The notes under the pieces were generated by a model. The model did no database searches. It was not told the origin of the DNA and was given only the letters and a program-made list of their open reading frames with translations. From Arcanobacterium buesumense (GTDB taxonomy: Bacteria > Actinomycetota > Actinomycetes > Actinomycetales > Actinomycetaceae), in contig NZ_CP050804.1 of NCBI RefSeq assembly GCF_012563545.1, positions 1,550,001-1,614,000 of the forward strand: a DNA stretch of 64,000 bases, read 5' to 3'. Both the position numbers and the translations under genes were made by a program. Shown piece by piece: positions 10,342 through 18,979 of this stretch. How positions within the stretch are numbered: position 1 is the stretch's first letter; each line of letters opens with the position of its first letter.

Positions 10342-11043
10342 TCAGGCTTCCTTTGAGCTCTTGGTTGCATCGATGCGAATACCAGGGCCCATCGTAGTTG
10401 ATACGGTTGCTTTGAGTAAGTAACGACCCTTAGATGAGGCTGGCTTCAAACGCATGATCTCTTCGTGAGCTGCAGTGAAGTTTTCAATGAGCTGTTCCTT
10501 GGTGAAGGATGTATTACCAATGATGAAAGCAAGGTTACCGTGCTTATCAACACGGAACTCAATACGTCCACCCTTGATGTCGTTAACAGCCTTAGCGGTA
10601 TCCATTGTCACGGTACCGGTCTTTGGGTTAGGCATCAAACCACGTGGACCAAGCACGCGACCTAAACGGCCAACCTTACCCATGAGATCCGGGGTTGCAA
10701 CAGCTGCATCGAAGTCGGTCCAGCCACCTGCGACCTTTTCGATGAGCTCGTCGCCGCCGACTTCATCAGCACCAGCTTCAAGAGCTGCTTGTGCTTTGTC
10801 GCCAACTGCGAAAACGATAACGCGTGCCGTCTTACCAGTTCCGTGTGGCAGATTAACAGTGCCACGAACCATCTGATCAGCTTTACGCGGATCAACACCG
10901 AGGCGGTACATAACCTCAACGGTAGATGGGAACTTAGTAACGGACGTCTTCTGTGCTAGCTCAATCGCTTCAGCTGGCGTATAAATTTCGCCAGCCTGGA
11001 TGAGCTCAGCAGCCTTACGATAATTCTTTGAGCGCTTTGCCAT
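10342..11043 (-). CDS. rplA: 50S ribosomal protein L1
   Basis: 233 aa, the usual length of L1, which forms the mobile stalk near the E site and represses its own operon in many bacteria. Conserved parts: [15 protein letters not shown] start, [20 protein letters not shown], the signature [20 protein letters not shown] and the C-terminal [18 protein letters not shown]. An upstream in-frame codon would add 22 residues, but the ATG at 11043 has a clear AAGGAG site and matches the family start. It follows rplK with a gap of 105 bases. Confidence 0.99.
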   Translation of the reverse strand: MAKRSKNYRKAAELIQAGEIYTPAEAIELAQKTSVTKFPSTVEVMYRLGVDPRKADQMVRGTVNLPHGTGKTARVIVFAVGDKAQAALEAGADEVGGDELIEKVAGGWTDFDAAVATPDLMGKVGRLGRVLGPRGLMPNPKTGTVTMDTAKAVNDIKGGRIEFRVDKHGNLAFIIGNTSFTKEQLIENFTAAHEEIMRLKPASSKGRYLLKATVSTTMGPGIRIDATKSSKEA

Positions 11044-11148
11044 TCTGCTTTTCTCCTTGTCAGCAGTTGTGGGGAACGAACCCGCTCGGGCTCTACCACG
11101 ATGCCACATGTGGCATCATCAGTTGCTCGGGATGAGCGGTTAAGATTC

Positions 11149-11583
11149 TTAGATCTCGTCGGTGGTCACGCCCATCGAACGAGCGGTGCCGGCAATAATG
11201 CGAGCAGCGTTGTCGATATCGTTGGCGTTGAGGTCTGGTTCTTTAGTCTTTGCAATCTCACGCAATTGATCTGCGGTGAGGTGAGCAACCTTATTGGTGT
11301 GCGGAATTCCAGAACCCTTCTTAATACCGGCAGCTTTCTTAATAAGTTCAGCAGCAGGTGGAGTCTTGGTGATAAAGGTAAACGAACGATCTTCGTAAAC
11401 CGTAATCTCAACTGGGACAATATTTCCGCGCATGGATTCAGTAGCAGCATTGTATGCCTTCGTGAATTCCACAATGTTAACGCCGTGCTGACCCAGAGCT
11501 GGGCCGATCGGCGGAGCCGGGGTGGCCATTCCAGCTTGAATCTGGAGCTTGATCAGACCGGCAACCTTCTTCTTCGGTGGCAT
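11149..11583 (-). CDS. rplK: 50S ribosomal protein L11
   Basis: 144 aa. The N-terminal domain has [18 protein letters not shown] and the Pro-rich [19 protein letters not shown] segment, the contact for thiopeptides and for RelA-type signalling. The C-terminal domain, which binds 23S rRNA, ends with [26 protein letters not shown] ribosome site before the ATG. First gene of rplK-rplA, 122 bases after nusG. Confidence 0.99.
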   Translation of the reverse strand: MPPKKKVAGLIKLQIQAGMATPAPPIGPALGQHGVNIVEFTKAYNAATESMRGNIVPVEITVYEDRSFTFITKTPPAAELIKKAAGIKKGSGIPHTNKVAHLTADQLREIAKTKEPDLNANDIDNAARIIAGTARSMGVTTDEI

Positions 11584-11657
11584 TTTGATCCTTCTTTTCT
11601 TATCTTACTACCGCCGTCTGGCAACGACGACGGGTGCCTTCGTATCGCTTAAAAGAC

Positions 11658-11688
11658 CACTGTGCTACGGAGATTAAGCCACACAGTG
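11658..11688 (-). promoter_or_regulatory. Hairpin between nusG and rplK
   Basis: Inverted repeat CACTGTG/CACAGTG (11658-11664 with 11682-11688) with further pairing inside after a bulge; on the minus strand it is followed by GTCTTTTAAG. Possible weak terminator of secE-nusG or attenuator before rplK. The stem is short, so this is tentative. Confidence 0.35.
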
Positions 11689-11705
11689 CTGTTGACGTTA
11701 GCCAA

Positions 11706-12524
11706 TCAGTCCATCTTCTTAACTTGACCGAAGGACAAATCGACCGGGGTTTCCTGGCCGACAAGTGTCATGAGAACAGTCAACCGCTGGTTAACTGCAT
11801 CAACCTCAGAAATTGTAGCGGGCATTCCAACCCAAGGCTCAGTGGTAAGAGTCACTGTCTCACCAACGACATATTCAACTTCAAGAGTCAAACCGACAGT
11901 TCCCACTTGTGCGCCAGCGGATTCTGCCGCAGCCGCAGCTTCTTGCTCAACAACAGGAGTGAGCATTTGCACAACTTCATCAGGGTTGAGAGCTACCGGA
12001 TTACGTCCGTTTCCAACGAATCCAGTAACGCCATTTGTGTCCTGGACAACTCGCCATGAATCGTCCGTCATCTTCATGCGAATAAGTGCATATCCTGGGA
12101 TCCGTACACGCGAGATGAGCTTTCGCTGGCCTTTCTTGACCTCAAAAACTTCTTCCATTGGAACTTCAATCTGGAAAATATAATCTTCCATATCCAAAGA
12201 ACGCATACGGGTCTCAAGGTCACGCTTAACGCGCTTTTCATACCCAGCATAGGTATGCAATACATACCAGCGACCAGGTAAGCCCTTAAGCTTGGCACGA
12301 ACCATTTCTTCAGTCACCAGCTCCTCATCTGAGGTAGCCTCTTCATCATCCGAGACGGCAACCGGCTCAGCGGCCACATCCGCAGGTTCAGACGCTTCCT
12401 GATCGTTGGGTAGTGATTCCTCAACGGCAGTTTCTGCAGGTAGCACGATATCCGACGCCGGCTCAGGTACGGCATCGGAGAATACGGGATTACCGATTGT
12501 AGTGTCGAGCTTTTCCTCGGACAT
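11706..12524 (-). CDS. nusG: Transcription termination/antitermination factor NusG
   Basis: 272 aa, a processivity and Rho-coupling factor bound to RNA polymerase. An acidic low-complexity N-terminal extension (about residues 1-85), common in actinobacteria, precedes the NGN domain, which starts at PGRWYVLHTYAGYEKRV. The C-terminal KOW domain contains GETVTLTTEPWVGMPATISEVD. An open frame starts 22 codons earlier, but the ATG at 12524 has a GCAGGAAA site and gives the family start MSEEKLD. It follows secE by 34 bases, the usual secE-nusG pair. Confidence 0.98.
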   Translation of the reverse strand: MSEEKLDTTIGNPVFSDAVPEPASDIVLPAETAVEESLPNDQEASEPADVAAEPVAVSDDEEATSDEELVTEEMVRAKLKGLPGRWYVLHTYAGYEKRVKRDLETRMRSLDMEDYIFQIEVPMEEVFEVKKGQRKLISRVRIPGYALIRMKMTDDSWRVVQDTNGVTGFVGNGRNPVALNPDEVVQMLTPVVEQEAAAAAESAGAQVGTVGLTLEVEYVVGETVTLTTEPWVGMPATISEVDAVNQRLTVLMTLVGQETPVDLSFGQVKKMD

Positions 12525-12558
12525 ATTTCCTGCTTTCAAATGATCTGGCAAATAAGCG

Positions 12559-12804
12559 TTAGCTGAAGATGACGAGAACGAGTTGAGCAAATACCAGATC
12601 GATCACTCCTACGAATGCCATCACAACAGCAACAAAGAAAACGACCGTAAGGAATAGCTTCCACAACTCAGAACGCGTTGGACGCTGAACTTTCTTCAGT
12701 TCCACAAACACTTCACGGAAGAACTGGACGATACGAGCGAAGAAGCCAAGCGAATCTGATTTCGCTGGCTTATTGCCGTGACTAGACGCGGAAGCCTGGC
12801 TCAC
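12559..12804 (-). CDS. secE: Preprotein translocase subunit SecE
   Basis: 81-aa essential subunit of the SecYEG channel. A polar N-terminus (about 1-25) is followed by the amphipathic helix FREVFVELKKVQRPTRSEL and one transmembrane helix (LFLTVVFFVAVVMAFVGVID), the standard single-spanning actinobacterial form. The GTG at 12804 is preferred: it has a GAGAGGAT site, whereas the longer open frame runs back into the tRNA-Trp gene. Confidence 0.95.
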   Translation of the reverse strand: MSQASASSHGNKPAKSDSLGFFARIVQFFREVFVELKKVQRPTRSELWKLFLTVVFFVAVVMAFVGVIDLVFAQLVLVIFS

Positions 12805-12827
12805 TTGGTTATCCTCTCGGTAAATGT

Positions 12828-12849
12828 GGAAAACGGCCCTTGTGGGCCG
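12828..12849 (-). terminator. Hairpin between tRNA-Trp and secE
   Basis: Stem CGGCCC/GGGCCG (12844-12849 with 12834-12839), 4-base loop, followed on the minus strand by TTTTCC. A short intrinsic terminator or attenuator just after the tRNA and before the secE ribosome site. Confidence 0.55.
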
Positions 12850-12858
12850 CCTTCTTAG

Positions 12859-12931
12859 CAGGGCAGGAGGGACTCGAACCCACAACCGCCGGTTTTGGAG
12901 ACCGGTGCGCTACCAATTGCGCCACTACCCT
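12859..12931 (-). tRNA. tRNA-Trp (CCA anticodon)
   Basis: 73-base cloverleaf. Acceptor stem AGGGTAG pairs with CTGCCCT, discriminator G; anticodon loop CTCCAAA gives CCA; T-loop GGTTCGAGTCC. No 3'-terminal CCA is encoded. Its position directly before secE-nusG is conserved in actinobacteria. Confidence 0.97.
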
Positions 12932-13129
12932 ATAGGGGAAAGCCACGTTACATATCCTACCGCAAGTAGGTTAACAGACGTATGCGTTCCACAACTCCCC
13001 CTACTTTACTTCGCATTTTCCTCTGACACAATATTGAGCATGTAATTAGTGCCACATCACTCTTTTTCAGACCCACCCATTCCTTAAATACAGGTGACAT
13101 TCAGCCATTTCCGTGCCACCATAGGACAT

Positions 13130-14335
13130 ATGACACATAAAACACCACGCACTCGCGTATCTGCTCGACTCGGGGCTTTACAACCATCTGCCACACTCGC
13201 CGTCGACGCTAAAGCTAAAGCACTTAAAGCTGCCGGCAAGCCCGTTATTGGTTTCGGCGCTGGAGAACCCAACTTCCCCACCCCAGCACACGTCGTCGAC
13301 GCTGCCGTTGCCGCCGCCCAAGACCCAAAGAATCACAAATACACCCAAGCTTCTGGTTTGCCAGAACTGCGCGAAGCGATCGCGATGCGCGCCCGCGAAG
13401 ACGCCGGTATCACGGTTGATCCAGCTAACATTATCGTTACCAACGGTGGCAAGCAGGCAGTCTTCCAAGCTTTTGCCTCCCTCGTTTCCGACGGCGATGA
13501 AGTCATTCTTCCCGCTCCGTACTGGACCACCTACCCCGAAGCAATCAAACTATGCGGTGGTAGCGTCGTCGAAGTATTTGCTGGCCCAGACCAAAACTAT
13601 AAGGTCACAACCGCACAACTCGATGCGGCACTGACTGACCGTACCAAGGTTCTGCTCATGTGTTCACCATCGAACCCAACCGGTGCCGTCTACACAGCTG
13701 ACGAACTACGTAACATCGGCCAGTGGGCACTAGCTAACGGTATCTGGATCATCACCGATGAAATCTACGAAAAGCTCGTCTATGAAGGTGACATGTCCTA
13801 CCTGCTGAAGGTTGTGCCAGAACTTGCTGACCAGACCATCGTCGTCAACGGCGTCGCAAAATCGTACGCTATGACCGGCTGGCGCGTAGGCTGGATGTAC
13901 GGTCCAAGTGACGTCATTAAAAAAGCAGCTAACTTCCAATCGCATATCACTTCAAACGTCTCGAATGTTTCCCAGCGGGCCGCTATTGCCGCATTAACAG
14001 GCGATCAAAGCATACTTGCTCCAATGAAAGAAGCTTTTGATCGACGTCGGCAAACCCTCGTCGCCATGCTTCGCGAGATCGATGGCTTTGTTGTCCCCCA
14101 GCCTACCGGCGCGTTCTATGTGTTCCCCAACATTGAAGCACTACTTGGCAAGGAGATCCGGGGCCGAGTAGCCACCACGTCAGCCGAACTTGCTGAGCTG
14201 ATTTTAGACGAAGCCGAAGTTGCAGTAGTACCAGGTGAGGCTTTCGGCGCACCCGGTTACCTGCGCTTCTCCTATGCGCTTGCCGACGACGATCTGGTTG
14301 CCGGTGCCCGGAGATTACAAGAACTCTTTGCTTAA
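13130..14335 (+). CDS. Aspartate (class I/II) aminotransferase
   Basis: 401-aa PLP enzyme of the aspartate aminotransferase family (subgroup I-gamma, like AspC of Gram-positives), which exchanges amino groups between aspartate or similar amino acids and 2-oxoglutarate. Motifs: [10 protein letters not shown] near the N-terminus, [34 protein letters not shown], the [11 protein letters not shown] loop, [11 protein letters not shown] and the PLP-lysine site [16 protein letters not shown]. The ATG at 13130 is chosen because it matches family length; a GTG 12 codons upstream has no ribosome site. The exact substrate cannot be read from sequence. Convergent with the APH-like gene. Confidence 0.92.
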   Translation: MTHKTPRTRVSARLGALQPSATLAVDAKAKALKAAGKPVIGFGAGEPNFPTPAHVVDAAVAAAQDPKNHKYTQASGLPELREAIAMRAREDAGITVDPANIIVTNGGKQAVFQAFASLVSDGDEVILPAPYWTTYPEAIKLCGGSVVEVFAGPDQNYKVTTAQLDAALTDRTKVLLMCSPSNPTGAVYTADELRNIGQWALANGIWIITDEIYEKLVYEGDMSYLLKVVPELADQTIVVNGVAKSYAMTGWRVGWMYGPSDVIKKAANFQSHITSNVSNVSQRAAIAALTGDQSILAPMKEAFDRRRQTLVAMLREIDGFVVPQPTGAFYVFPNIEALLGKEIRGRVATTSAELAELILDEAEVAVVPGEAFGAPGYLRFSYALADDDLVAGARRLQELFA

Positions 14336-14361
14336 CCAGATAAGCACCTAAACGACGAAAA

Positions 14362-14397
14362 GTTGCCGGGAGAACGCGTTGGTGTCCTCCCGGCAAC
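14362..14397 (+). terminator. Terminator after the aminotransferase
   Basis: Perfect 11-bp stem GTTGCCGGGAG/CTCCCGGCAAC (14362-14372 with 14387-14397), 14-base loop, 27 bases after the stop codon; no long T run follows. Confidence 0.6.
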
Positions 14398-14520
14398 GTG
14401 CATATAAAACAGCTACTAGCCGTCAATAAACCCAAAATATAAATGCTGTGGCTGGCGCAAGAAATAGCGATTGTCATTACAATCACATTGTTAAGCGTGG
14501 CAGAAGGTTATCTTTTACCT

Positions 14521-15795
14521 TCACCTCAGCCACTTCTCAGCTACCTCTAAGCGAAACAGTGCCTCAGCCTGCCAGTTCTTCTTCCGCGAGCGCCGGGCGC
14601 CGGCAACCAATGAAAGCACCACGCCAGCAGCCGAAGCACCCAAGGCCTGCGGATCAACCCATCGCGCCACCTGCTGCGTCCAATCAGCTAATAATTCATC
14701 AATATGCGGATACGTTTTTGGAGCTAACCCAGGTAGCACCGACATGTGCCCCAATAAACAGCCCCAATCATGAACGCGGTAGCCCGGGCCTAAGCTATCG
14801 ACATCTAAAATTCCCGAAACCTCACCGGTAGCCGGATCGATAAATACGTTCGCTTCATAAAAATCCCCGTGGGTAGGCACAACCGGCCCAACATCCGCCT
14901 GAGCTAATACCGCCCGAATTTCCTTAGCTAACGAGCGTGCCCGATCGGCATGATCTGGAATAACGCTCGCCGCGGCTTCCGCATAATGCTCACTTCGCTC
15001 AGCCCACGCTGGGCGCGCCGGCAACCCGCGAGCCACCAACGGCAAACTATCCAACGTGCCAGCTAACGAATCCAAGACGGCTCGCATTCGCACAATATGC
15101 TCGGGAGCTACACTCGCATACACTTTGTTCAGCGCGATTCCAGGCACTGCCGATGTCACAATAAAACCGCGCGGATCAATACGCTCGATCCGCGGCGCCG
15201 GCGTCCCGCTACGCTCAAGTATCCGCAGCCTGGTAGCAACCGCCTCAACATGCCCGGCCTGAGTGACCTTACCAAAGCTCACATCTTCGGTATCGTCGTC
15301 GATAATTTTAACTACCGCGCGTCGGGTTGGCCGATACGTCACCAACTCCACATCAACAGCGCGCCCTAGCCAGGTAGCCAGTTTATCCGGGTCACACGCT
15401 AAATCTAGGGCTGGTAATTGGGGATCACCAGGATGCTCCCACACATGAACTCGCATCTGGCGCCACGTCAACGTACGCCCATCGACCTCAGCAAGCCGAT
15501 CTTCGTCAACCTGAGCAGAAGAAGCAACAACGTATGTGTCACGGCGGGTAACCGGGCCACACTGGCCATCCACAAAGTCCAACACAACACTGTAGCCAAC
15601 CGAAACTCCGGCACCCGGACGATGATGAACCGCATGAACATTCCAGGAACGGACCACGCCACGATGAGCTAAGGCAACCGAAAGCATCTGTGCGACATCC
15701 GGTCCGGTCAGCAAAGACATCACGGTGCGTTCAGCATCAGCACGTTGACGGTGTACAGCTCGTTCACTAGACATACGGATCACGGGATTAGTCAC
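14521..15795 (-). CDS. APH-family phosphotransferase, substrate unknown
   Basis: 424 aa with the aminoglycoside/choline phosphotransferase fold. The catalytic loop is THGDFYEANVF (HxDxxxxN) and the metal-binding Asp lies in SGILDVDSLG. The family covers antibiotic kinases, but also sugar, choline and unknown housekeeping kinases. The genomic setting (between an aminotransferase and adenosine deaminase in a core cluster) argues for a housekeeping role rather than resistance. The start is GTG at 15795: the reading frame is open further upstream, but a good promoter overlaps that part and predicts a leaderless message. No ribosome site is visible for any start. Confidence 0.8.
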   Translation of the reverse strand: MTNPVIRMSSERAVHRQRADAERTVMSLLTGPDVAQMLSVALAHRGVVRSWNVHAVHHRPGAGVSVGYSVVLDFVDGQCGPVTRRDTYVVASSAQVDEDRLAEVDGRTLTWRQMRVHVWEHPGDPQLPALDLACDPDKLATWLGRAVDVELVTYRPTRRAVVKIIDDDTEDVSFGKVTQAGHVEAVATRLRILERSGTPAPRIERIDPRGFIVTSAVPGIALNKVYASVAPEHIVRMRAVLDSLAGTLDSLPLVARGLPARPAWAERSEHYAEAAASVIPDHADRARSLAKEIRAVLAQADVGPVVPTHGDFYEANVFIDPATGEVSGILDVDSLGPGYRVHDWGCLLGHMSVLPGLAPKTYPHIDELLADWTQQVARWVDPQALGASAAGVVLSLVAGARRSRKKNWQAEALFRLEVAEKWLR

Positions 15796-15802
15796 GTATC
15801 CA

Positions 15803-15831
15803 TTTATAGAGAAGCTTGCCAGGCAGTTCAA
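15803..15831 (-). promoter_or_regulatory. Promoter of the APH-like gene (predicted leaderless)
   Basis: On the minus strand TTGAAC (15826-15831), exact 17-bp spacer, TATAAA (15803-15808). The first purine at the expected start distance is the G of the GTG at 15795, so the message would begin with the start codon. Confidence 0.65.
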
Positions 15832-15870
15832 CTCGACTACCTATCTCGCTCAGTTTCACACTCTGGCACA

Positions 15871-15899
15871 TTGAAACGATCCGCGCACGCTGGCAGACT
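15871..15899 (+). promoter_or_regulatory. Promoter of adenosine deaminase (predicted leaderless)
   Basis: TTGAAA (15871-15876), 17-bp spacer, CAGACT (15894-15899), then six bases and the ATG at 15906. The spacing puts transcription start at the A of the ATG. No Shine-Dalgarno sequence is present. Confidence 0.55.
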
Positions 15900-15905
15900 T
15901 GGCTT

Positions 15906-16940
15906 ATGCGAGACCTTAATGCCCTTCCCAAAGCACATCTTCATTTGCATTTCACCGGCTCAATGCGGGTATCAACTTTAGCCGATATGGCTGCTGAGCA
16001 AGGGATTCGCTTGCCGGAGAATTTAACCGATAATGTTTCGCTCCACGTTCCTGCCGATCAACGCGGTTGGTTTAGATTTCAGCGCGCCTACGATGCCGCC
16101 CGTAAAGTGGTTCGCTCCGAGGAAGCAATGCGCCGAATTGTGCGCGAAGCTGCCGAAGATGATAAACGCGAAGGTTCACGCCGGCTAGAAATTCAGATTG
16201 ACCCCACCTCGTATGCACCGTTTGTTGGTGGTATTACGCCAGCCTTAGAAATCGTGCTTGATGAGGCCGCAATTGCTTCCCGTGACGTAGGTATCGACGT
16301 GGGCGTTATCGTTGCTGCTTCACGTATTCGTCATCCTTTTGAAGCACGCACGTTGGCGCGGTTGGCGGCCAAGCATGCTGGAGATGGCCCTGGGAACGTC
16401 GTAGGTTTTGGGTTGAGTAATGACGAACGACGTGGGACGACCTCGGAATGGTCAGCTGCGTTTAACATTGCCCGCCGCGCTGGTCTCGCAGCGGTTCCGC
16501 ACGGCGGGGAACTTTTAGGCCCAGATCATTTGCGAGAGGTAGTTGCTCATTTGCGTCCAGTGCGGTTAGGTCACGGAGTGCGGGCAGCCGAAGATCCTGA
16601 CCTTTTAGCTCGGATTGTGGACGCCGGCATCGCTTTTGAGGTCTGTCCGGCATCGAATGTATCTCTTGGAGTTTATGGGCATAAGCATGACATCCCATTA
16701 CGCACCCTTCTTGACGCCGGGGCCCAGGTCGCGTTGGGAGCTGACGATCCCTTGCTGTTCTTATCGAGATTAACCGATCAGTATCGTATTGCTCGTGATC
16801 TTGGTTTTGACGATTATGAGTTAGCGTTGCTGGCACATTCGTCAATCACTGCTTCGTTGGCAAGCCCTCAATCAAAGAGCGTTTGGCATGACGAGATTGA
16901 TGCTTGGCTCGCTGGACCAGACGATGCTAACGGCTCTTAA
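15906..16940 (+). CDS. add: Adenosine deaminase
   Basis: 344-aa TIM-barrel metal hydrolase that deaminates adenosine to inosine in purine salvage. Zinc ligands are seen in PKAHLHLHFTGSM (HxH), the later His in PHGGEL, and ADDPLLF (family DDP); LGHGVRAAED is the GHG motif, and CPASNVSLGVYGH replaces the common CPTSN. The start at 15906 is chosen because it gives the family N-terminus (MRDLNALPKAHLH) and lies six bases after a -10 element; the open frame extends 30 codons upstream through the promoter. An adenine deaminase of the same family is the alternative. Its stop overlaps that of murB. Confidence 0.88.
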   Translation: MRDLNALPKAHLHLHFTGSMRVSTLADMAAEQGIRLPENLTDNVSLHVPADQRGWFRFQRAYDAARKVVRSEEAMRRIVREAAEDDKREGSRRLEIQIDPTSYAPFVGGITPALEIVLDEAAIASRDVGIDVGVIVAASRIRHPFEARTLARLAAKHAGDGPGNVVGFGLSNDERRGTTSEWSAAFNIARRAGLAAVPHGGELLGPDHLREVVAHLRPVRLGHGVRAAEDPDLLARIVDAGIAFEVCPASNVSLGVYGHKHDIPLRTLLDAGAQVALGADDPLLFLSRLTDQYRIARDLGFDDYELALLAHSSITASLASPQSKSVWHDEIDAWLAGPDDANGS

Positions 16941-18094
16941 TCGAGGCTTAGACCGACGAAGACAGGCTCAGGTACCAATGTTACCCCGTACGCTTTTTGC
17001 ACGCCGTCACGGACCTCTTGAGCAAGTTGGACAATATCGTTGGCACTAGCTCCACCACGATTTGTGATAGCTAATGAGTGATCGGTTGAAAGCGCCGCTT
17101 TATTGGGCAAACCATATCCTTTATCGAACCCTGCATGGGAGATAAGCCAAGCTGCTGAGGATTTCACAAGGCCCGGAACTACTGTTGGTTCGCCGCCAAT
17201 TTGCCGAATAGTCGTGTGATCGGTGACTGGGAAGCGTGGCGCTTGTTCCGGTAAGTTTTTGGCCTGATCCAAAGTTAAGATCGGGTTGGTAAAAAATGAA
17301 CCTGCTGAATAGGTATTTCGGTTAGCATCATCAAGAATCATTGACTTTGAACGCCGTAGTTCAAGAACCGCTTGCCGAACCTCGGCTGCGGGGGCACGTT
17401 CGCCAAGTTCAATGCCAAGTGCTGTCGCAAGTTGTCCGTATTTGATGGGCGCTCCGAGGCTAGCCCGGCGCATGTGAAAATTCACCTCTAGAACAATCCA
17501 GCGTGGACTTGGACCCAATGGGCCATGAACCATGGACGATTTGAGGAGTGAATGCCGGTAACCGAAATCAAGATCAGCTAGAAATAGGGTGGTAATTTTT
17601 TTAGCTAGTCGGTCATATACTCGTAGTGAGGCGATCGTTTCGGCAACTTCTTGCCCATAGGCACCGATATTTTGTACTGGGGCTGCCCCAGCAGAGCCGG
17701 GAATACCAGAAAGAGCTTCGAGGCCCATCCATTCGTTTTCGATGGCATAGACAACAACGTCATCCCATGGAGTTCCTGCGGTAACAGTCATCTGTCCGCC
17801 GCCACAACCGTCATCCATCGTCGGCGTGATGTCATTTCGCATATCACGTACGACGATACCAGTAAAATCACTATCAGCTGCCAGAATATTTGATCCGCCA
17901 CCAAGGACGAGTAGCGGTAACTGTTGTTCATCAGCTGTGCGAATGGCGTCAATAATCTCGTTTTCCGTCTGGGCCTGGACCAGATGAGAAATGGGACCGC
18001 CAACGTTGAAAGTAGTCAGTTGTGCCAAAGAGGAGGCATCAGTTTGAGCTCGTGACGATGCAACTGGAGCAAGATCTTTCCGAGAGTGTTCCAT
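16937..18094 (-). CDS. murB: UDP-N-acetylenolpyruvoylglucosamine reductase
   Basis: 385-aa FAD enzyme that reduces the enolpyruvyl group to make UDP-MurNAc for peptidoglycan. FAD-binding parts are TTFNVGGPISHLV and LVLGGGSNILAAD, then LSGIPGSAGAAPVQNIGAYGQE. The active site shows YRHSLLKS, the proton-donor Ser in YSAGSFFTNP (S266) and the Glu in LVPEPVFVG near the end. The sequence fits the type I form with the YR loop. A TTG immediately precedes the ATG at 18094; the ATG has better spacing to the AGGAGG site. In actinobacteria murB often lies near rpmG and secE, as here. Confidence 0.95.
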   Translation of the reverse strand: MEHSRKDLAPVASSRAQTDASSLAQLTTFNVGGPISHLVQAQTENEIIDAIRTADEQQLPLLVLGGGSNILAADSDFTGIVVRDMRNDITPTMDDGCGGGQMTVTAGTPWDDVVVYAIENEWMGLEALSGIPGSAGAAPVQNIGAYGQEVAETIASLRVYDRLAKKITTLFLADLDFGYRHSLLKSSMVHGPLGPSPRWIVLEVNFHMRRASLGAPIKYGQLATALGIELGERAPAAEVRQAVLELRRSKSMILDDANRNTYSAGSFFTNPILTLDQAKNLPEQAPRFPVTDHTTIRQIGGEPTVVPGLVKSSAAWLISHAGFDKGYGLPNKAALSTDHSLAITNRGGASANDIVQLAQEVRDGVQKAYGVTLVPEPVFVGLSLD

Positions 18095-18196
18095 CAATGT
18101 CCTCCTGTGTTATCTGCAATCTCTACTATAATCTGCTCCCCCGGCACGGCGGAAATATAGTTGATTGTGTACACCATTGTAAGCACCCATAAAAGT

Positions 18197-18224
18197 AAAA
18201 GCCCCTCCAAATGGAAGGGCTTTT
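18197..18224 (-). terminator. Terminator of the tRNA-rpmG transcript
   Basis: 13-bp stem with one mismatch (18197-18209 with 18212-18224), AAAAGCCC/GGGCTTTT at its base; on the minus strand it ends in GGGGCTTTTACTTTTA, a classic intrinsic terminator 13 bases after the rpmG stop. Confidence 0.85.
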
Positions 18225-18237
18225 GCTTAGTTAAACC

Positions 18238-18408
18238 TTATCGGGTCTCACGATGCGTCTGAGACTTGGAGCACCTTGGGCAGTACTTCTTGAGCTCTAG
18301 ACGATCCGGCGTGTTCCGACGGTTCTTCTTCGTAATGTAGTTACGCTCCTTGCAAACCTCGCAAGCGAGGGTGATCTTGGGGCGAACGTCTGCAGACTTG
18401 CTAGCCAC
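18238..18408 (-). CDS. rpmG: 50S ribosomal protein L33
   Basis: 56 aa. This is the zinc-binding (C+) form of L33, with both cysteine pairs kept: CEVC and CPRC. Conserved parts are [36 protein letters not shown] spread through the protein, and a basic C-terminus. The GTG at 18408 ([10 protein letters not shown], preceded by GAGGTAA) is the start; the longer open frame upstream reads through two tRNA genes and is not real. It follows tRNA-Met by 54 bases and shares their transcript. Confidence 0.96.
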   Translation of the reverse strand: MASKSADVRPKITLACEVCKERNYITKKNRRNTPDRLELKKYCPRCSKSQTHRETR

Positions 18409-18462
18409 TGTTGTTACCTCACGTTCGGCTTGTTGAGAAGCGGGTGCTTCAATTTTCGTTTG

Positions 18463-18536
18463 TAGCGGGGGCGGGGTTTGAACCCGCGACCTCACGATTA
18501 TGAGTCGTGCGCTCTGACCAACTGAGCTACCCCGCC
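18463..18536 (-). tRNA. tRNA-Met (CAT anticodon)
   Basis: 74-base cloverleaf: acceptor GGCGGGG with CCCCGCT, discriminator A, anticodon loop CTCATAA, T-arm GCGGGTTCAAACCCCGC. The tRNA-Thr/tRNA-Met/rpmG order and the sequence suggest the elongator. It encodes no CCA end. Confidence 0.95.
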
Positions 18537-18561
18537 TCAAATTCATTTCTGGTGAAATGAA

Positions 18562-18637
18562 TGGAGCCCCGAAAGGGAATCGAACCCTTGACCTTCTCCT
18601 TACCATGGAGACGCTCTGCCGACTGAGCTATCGGGGC
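18562..18637 (-). tRNA. tRNA-Thr (GGT anticodon), CCA encoded
   Basis: Acceptor GCCCCGA pairs with TCGGGGC, discriminator T; anticodon stem TCTCC/GGAGA with loop ATGGTAA giving GGT; T-loop GGTTCGATTCC. The 3' CCA (18562-18564) is encoded, unlike in the three other tRNAs of this window. Confidence 0.97.
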
Positions 18638-18760
18638 AACGTTGGAAAGCTTACCAAGAGGCATGCACAAAAACCAACTACTTGCGCAATTTTTTCGGTG
18701 ATACATATCACTTCAATTATTGCATGGTTCGTATTGAGCATGAGCCCAATGACGATCCAG

Positions 18761-18841
18761 TGGCAGGTGAGGGATTTGAACCCCCGAAGGTTACCCGTCT
18801 GATTTACAGTCAGATGCATTTGGCCGCTCTGCAAACCTGCC
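18761..18841 (-). tRNA. tRNA-Tyr (GTA anticodon)
   Basis: 81-base class II tRNA with a long variable arm. Acceptor GGCAGGT pairs with ACCTGCC, discriminator A; anticodon arm CTGACTGTAAATCAG gives GTA; T-loop GGTTCAAATCC. No encoded CCA. Confidence 0.96.
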
Positions 18842-18979
18842 ATGCACGTTGTTTTTTACAACCCCGTGCGGATAACGAGATTACCAGCTCTACCCCATAC
18901 CGTGTCAAACTATAAGCATGGAAAAGAGTGCCGTGCGCGTCACATTTTTCAAAAATGCTCAATTTTCTAAGGAGAAACC

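Noticed and set aside
11044-11109. N-terminal extension of L1 by 22 residues
   Set aside because: The AAGGAG site and family start support the ATG at 11043.
11101-11652. 183-codon plus-strand open frame over rplK
   Set aside because: Antisense to rplK and without family resemblance; a shadow.
12805-12885. Longer secE frame reaching into tRNA-Trp
   Set aside because: The extension translates the tRNA and the hairpin; GTG 12804 has a ribosome site.
14521-15795. Aminoglycoside resistance gene
   Set aside because: Only the general APH fold is visible; the core-genome setting and divergence do not support calling a resistance enzyme.
18557-18802. Open frame over tRNA-Thr and tRNA-Tyr
   Set aside because: It translates tRNA sequence; both cloverleafs are clear.
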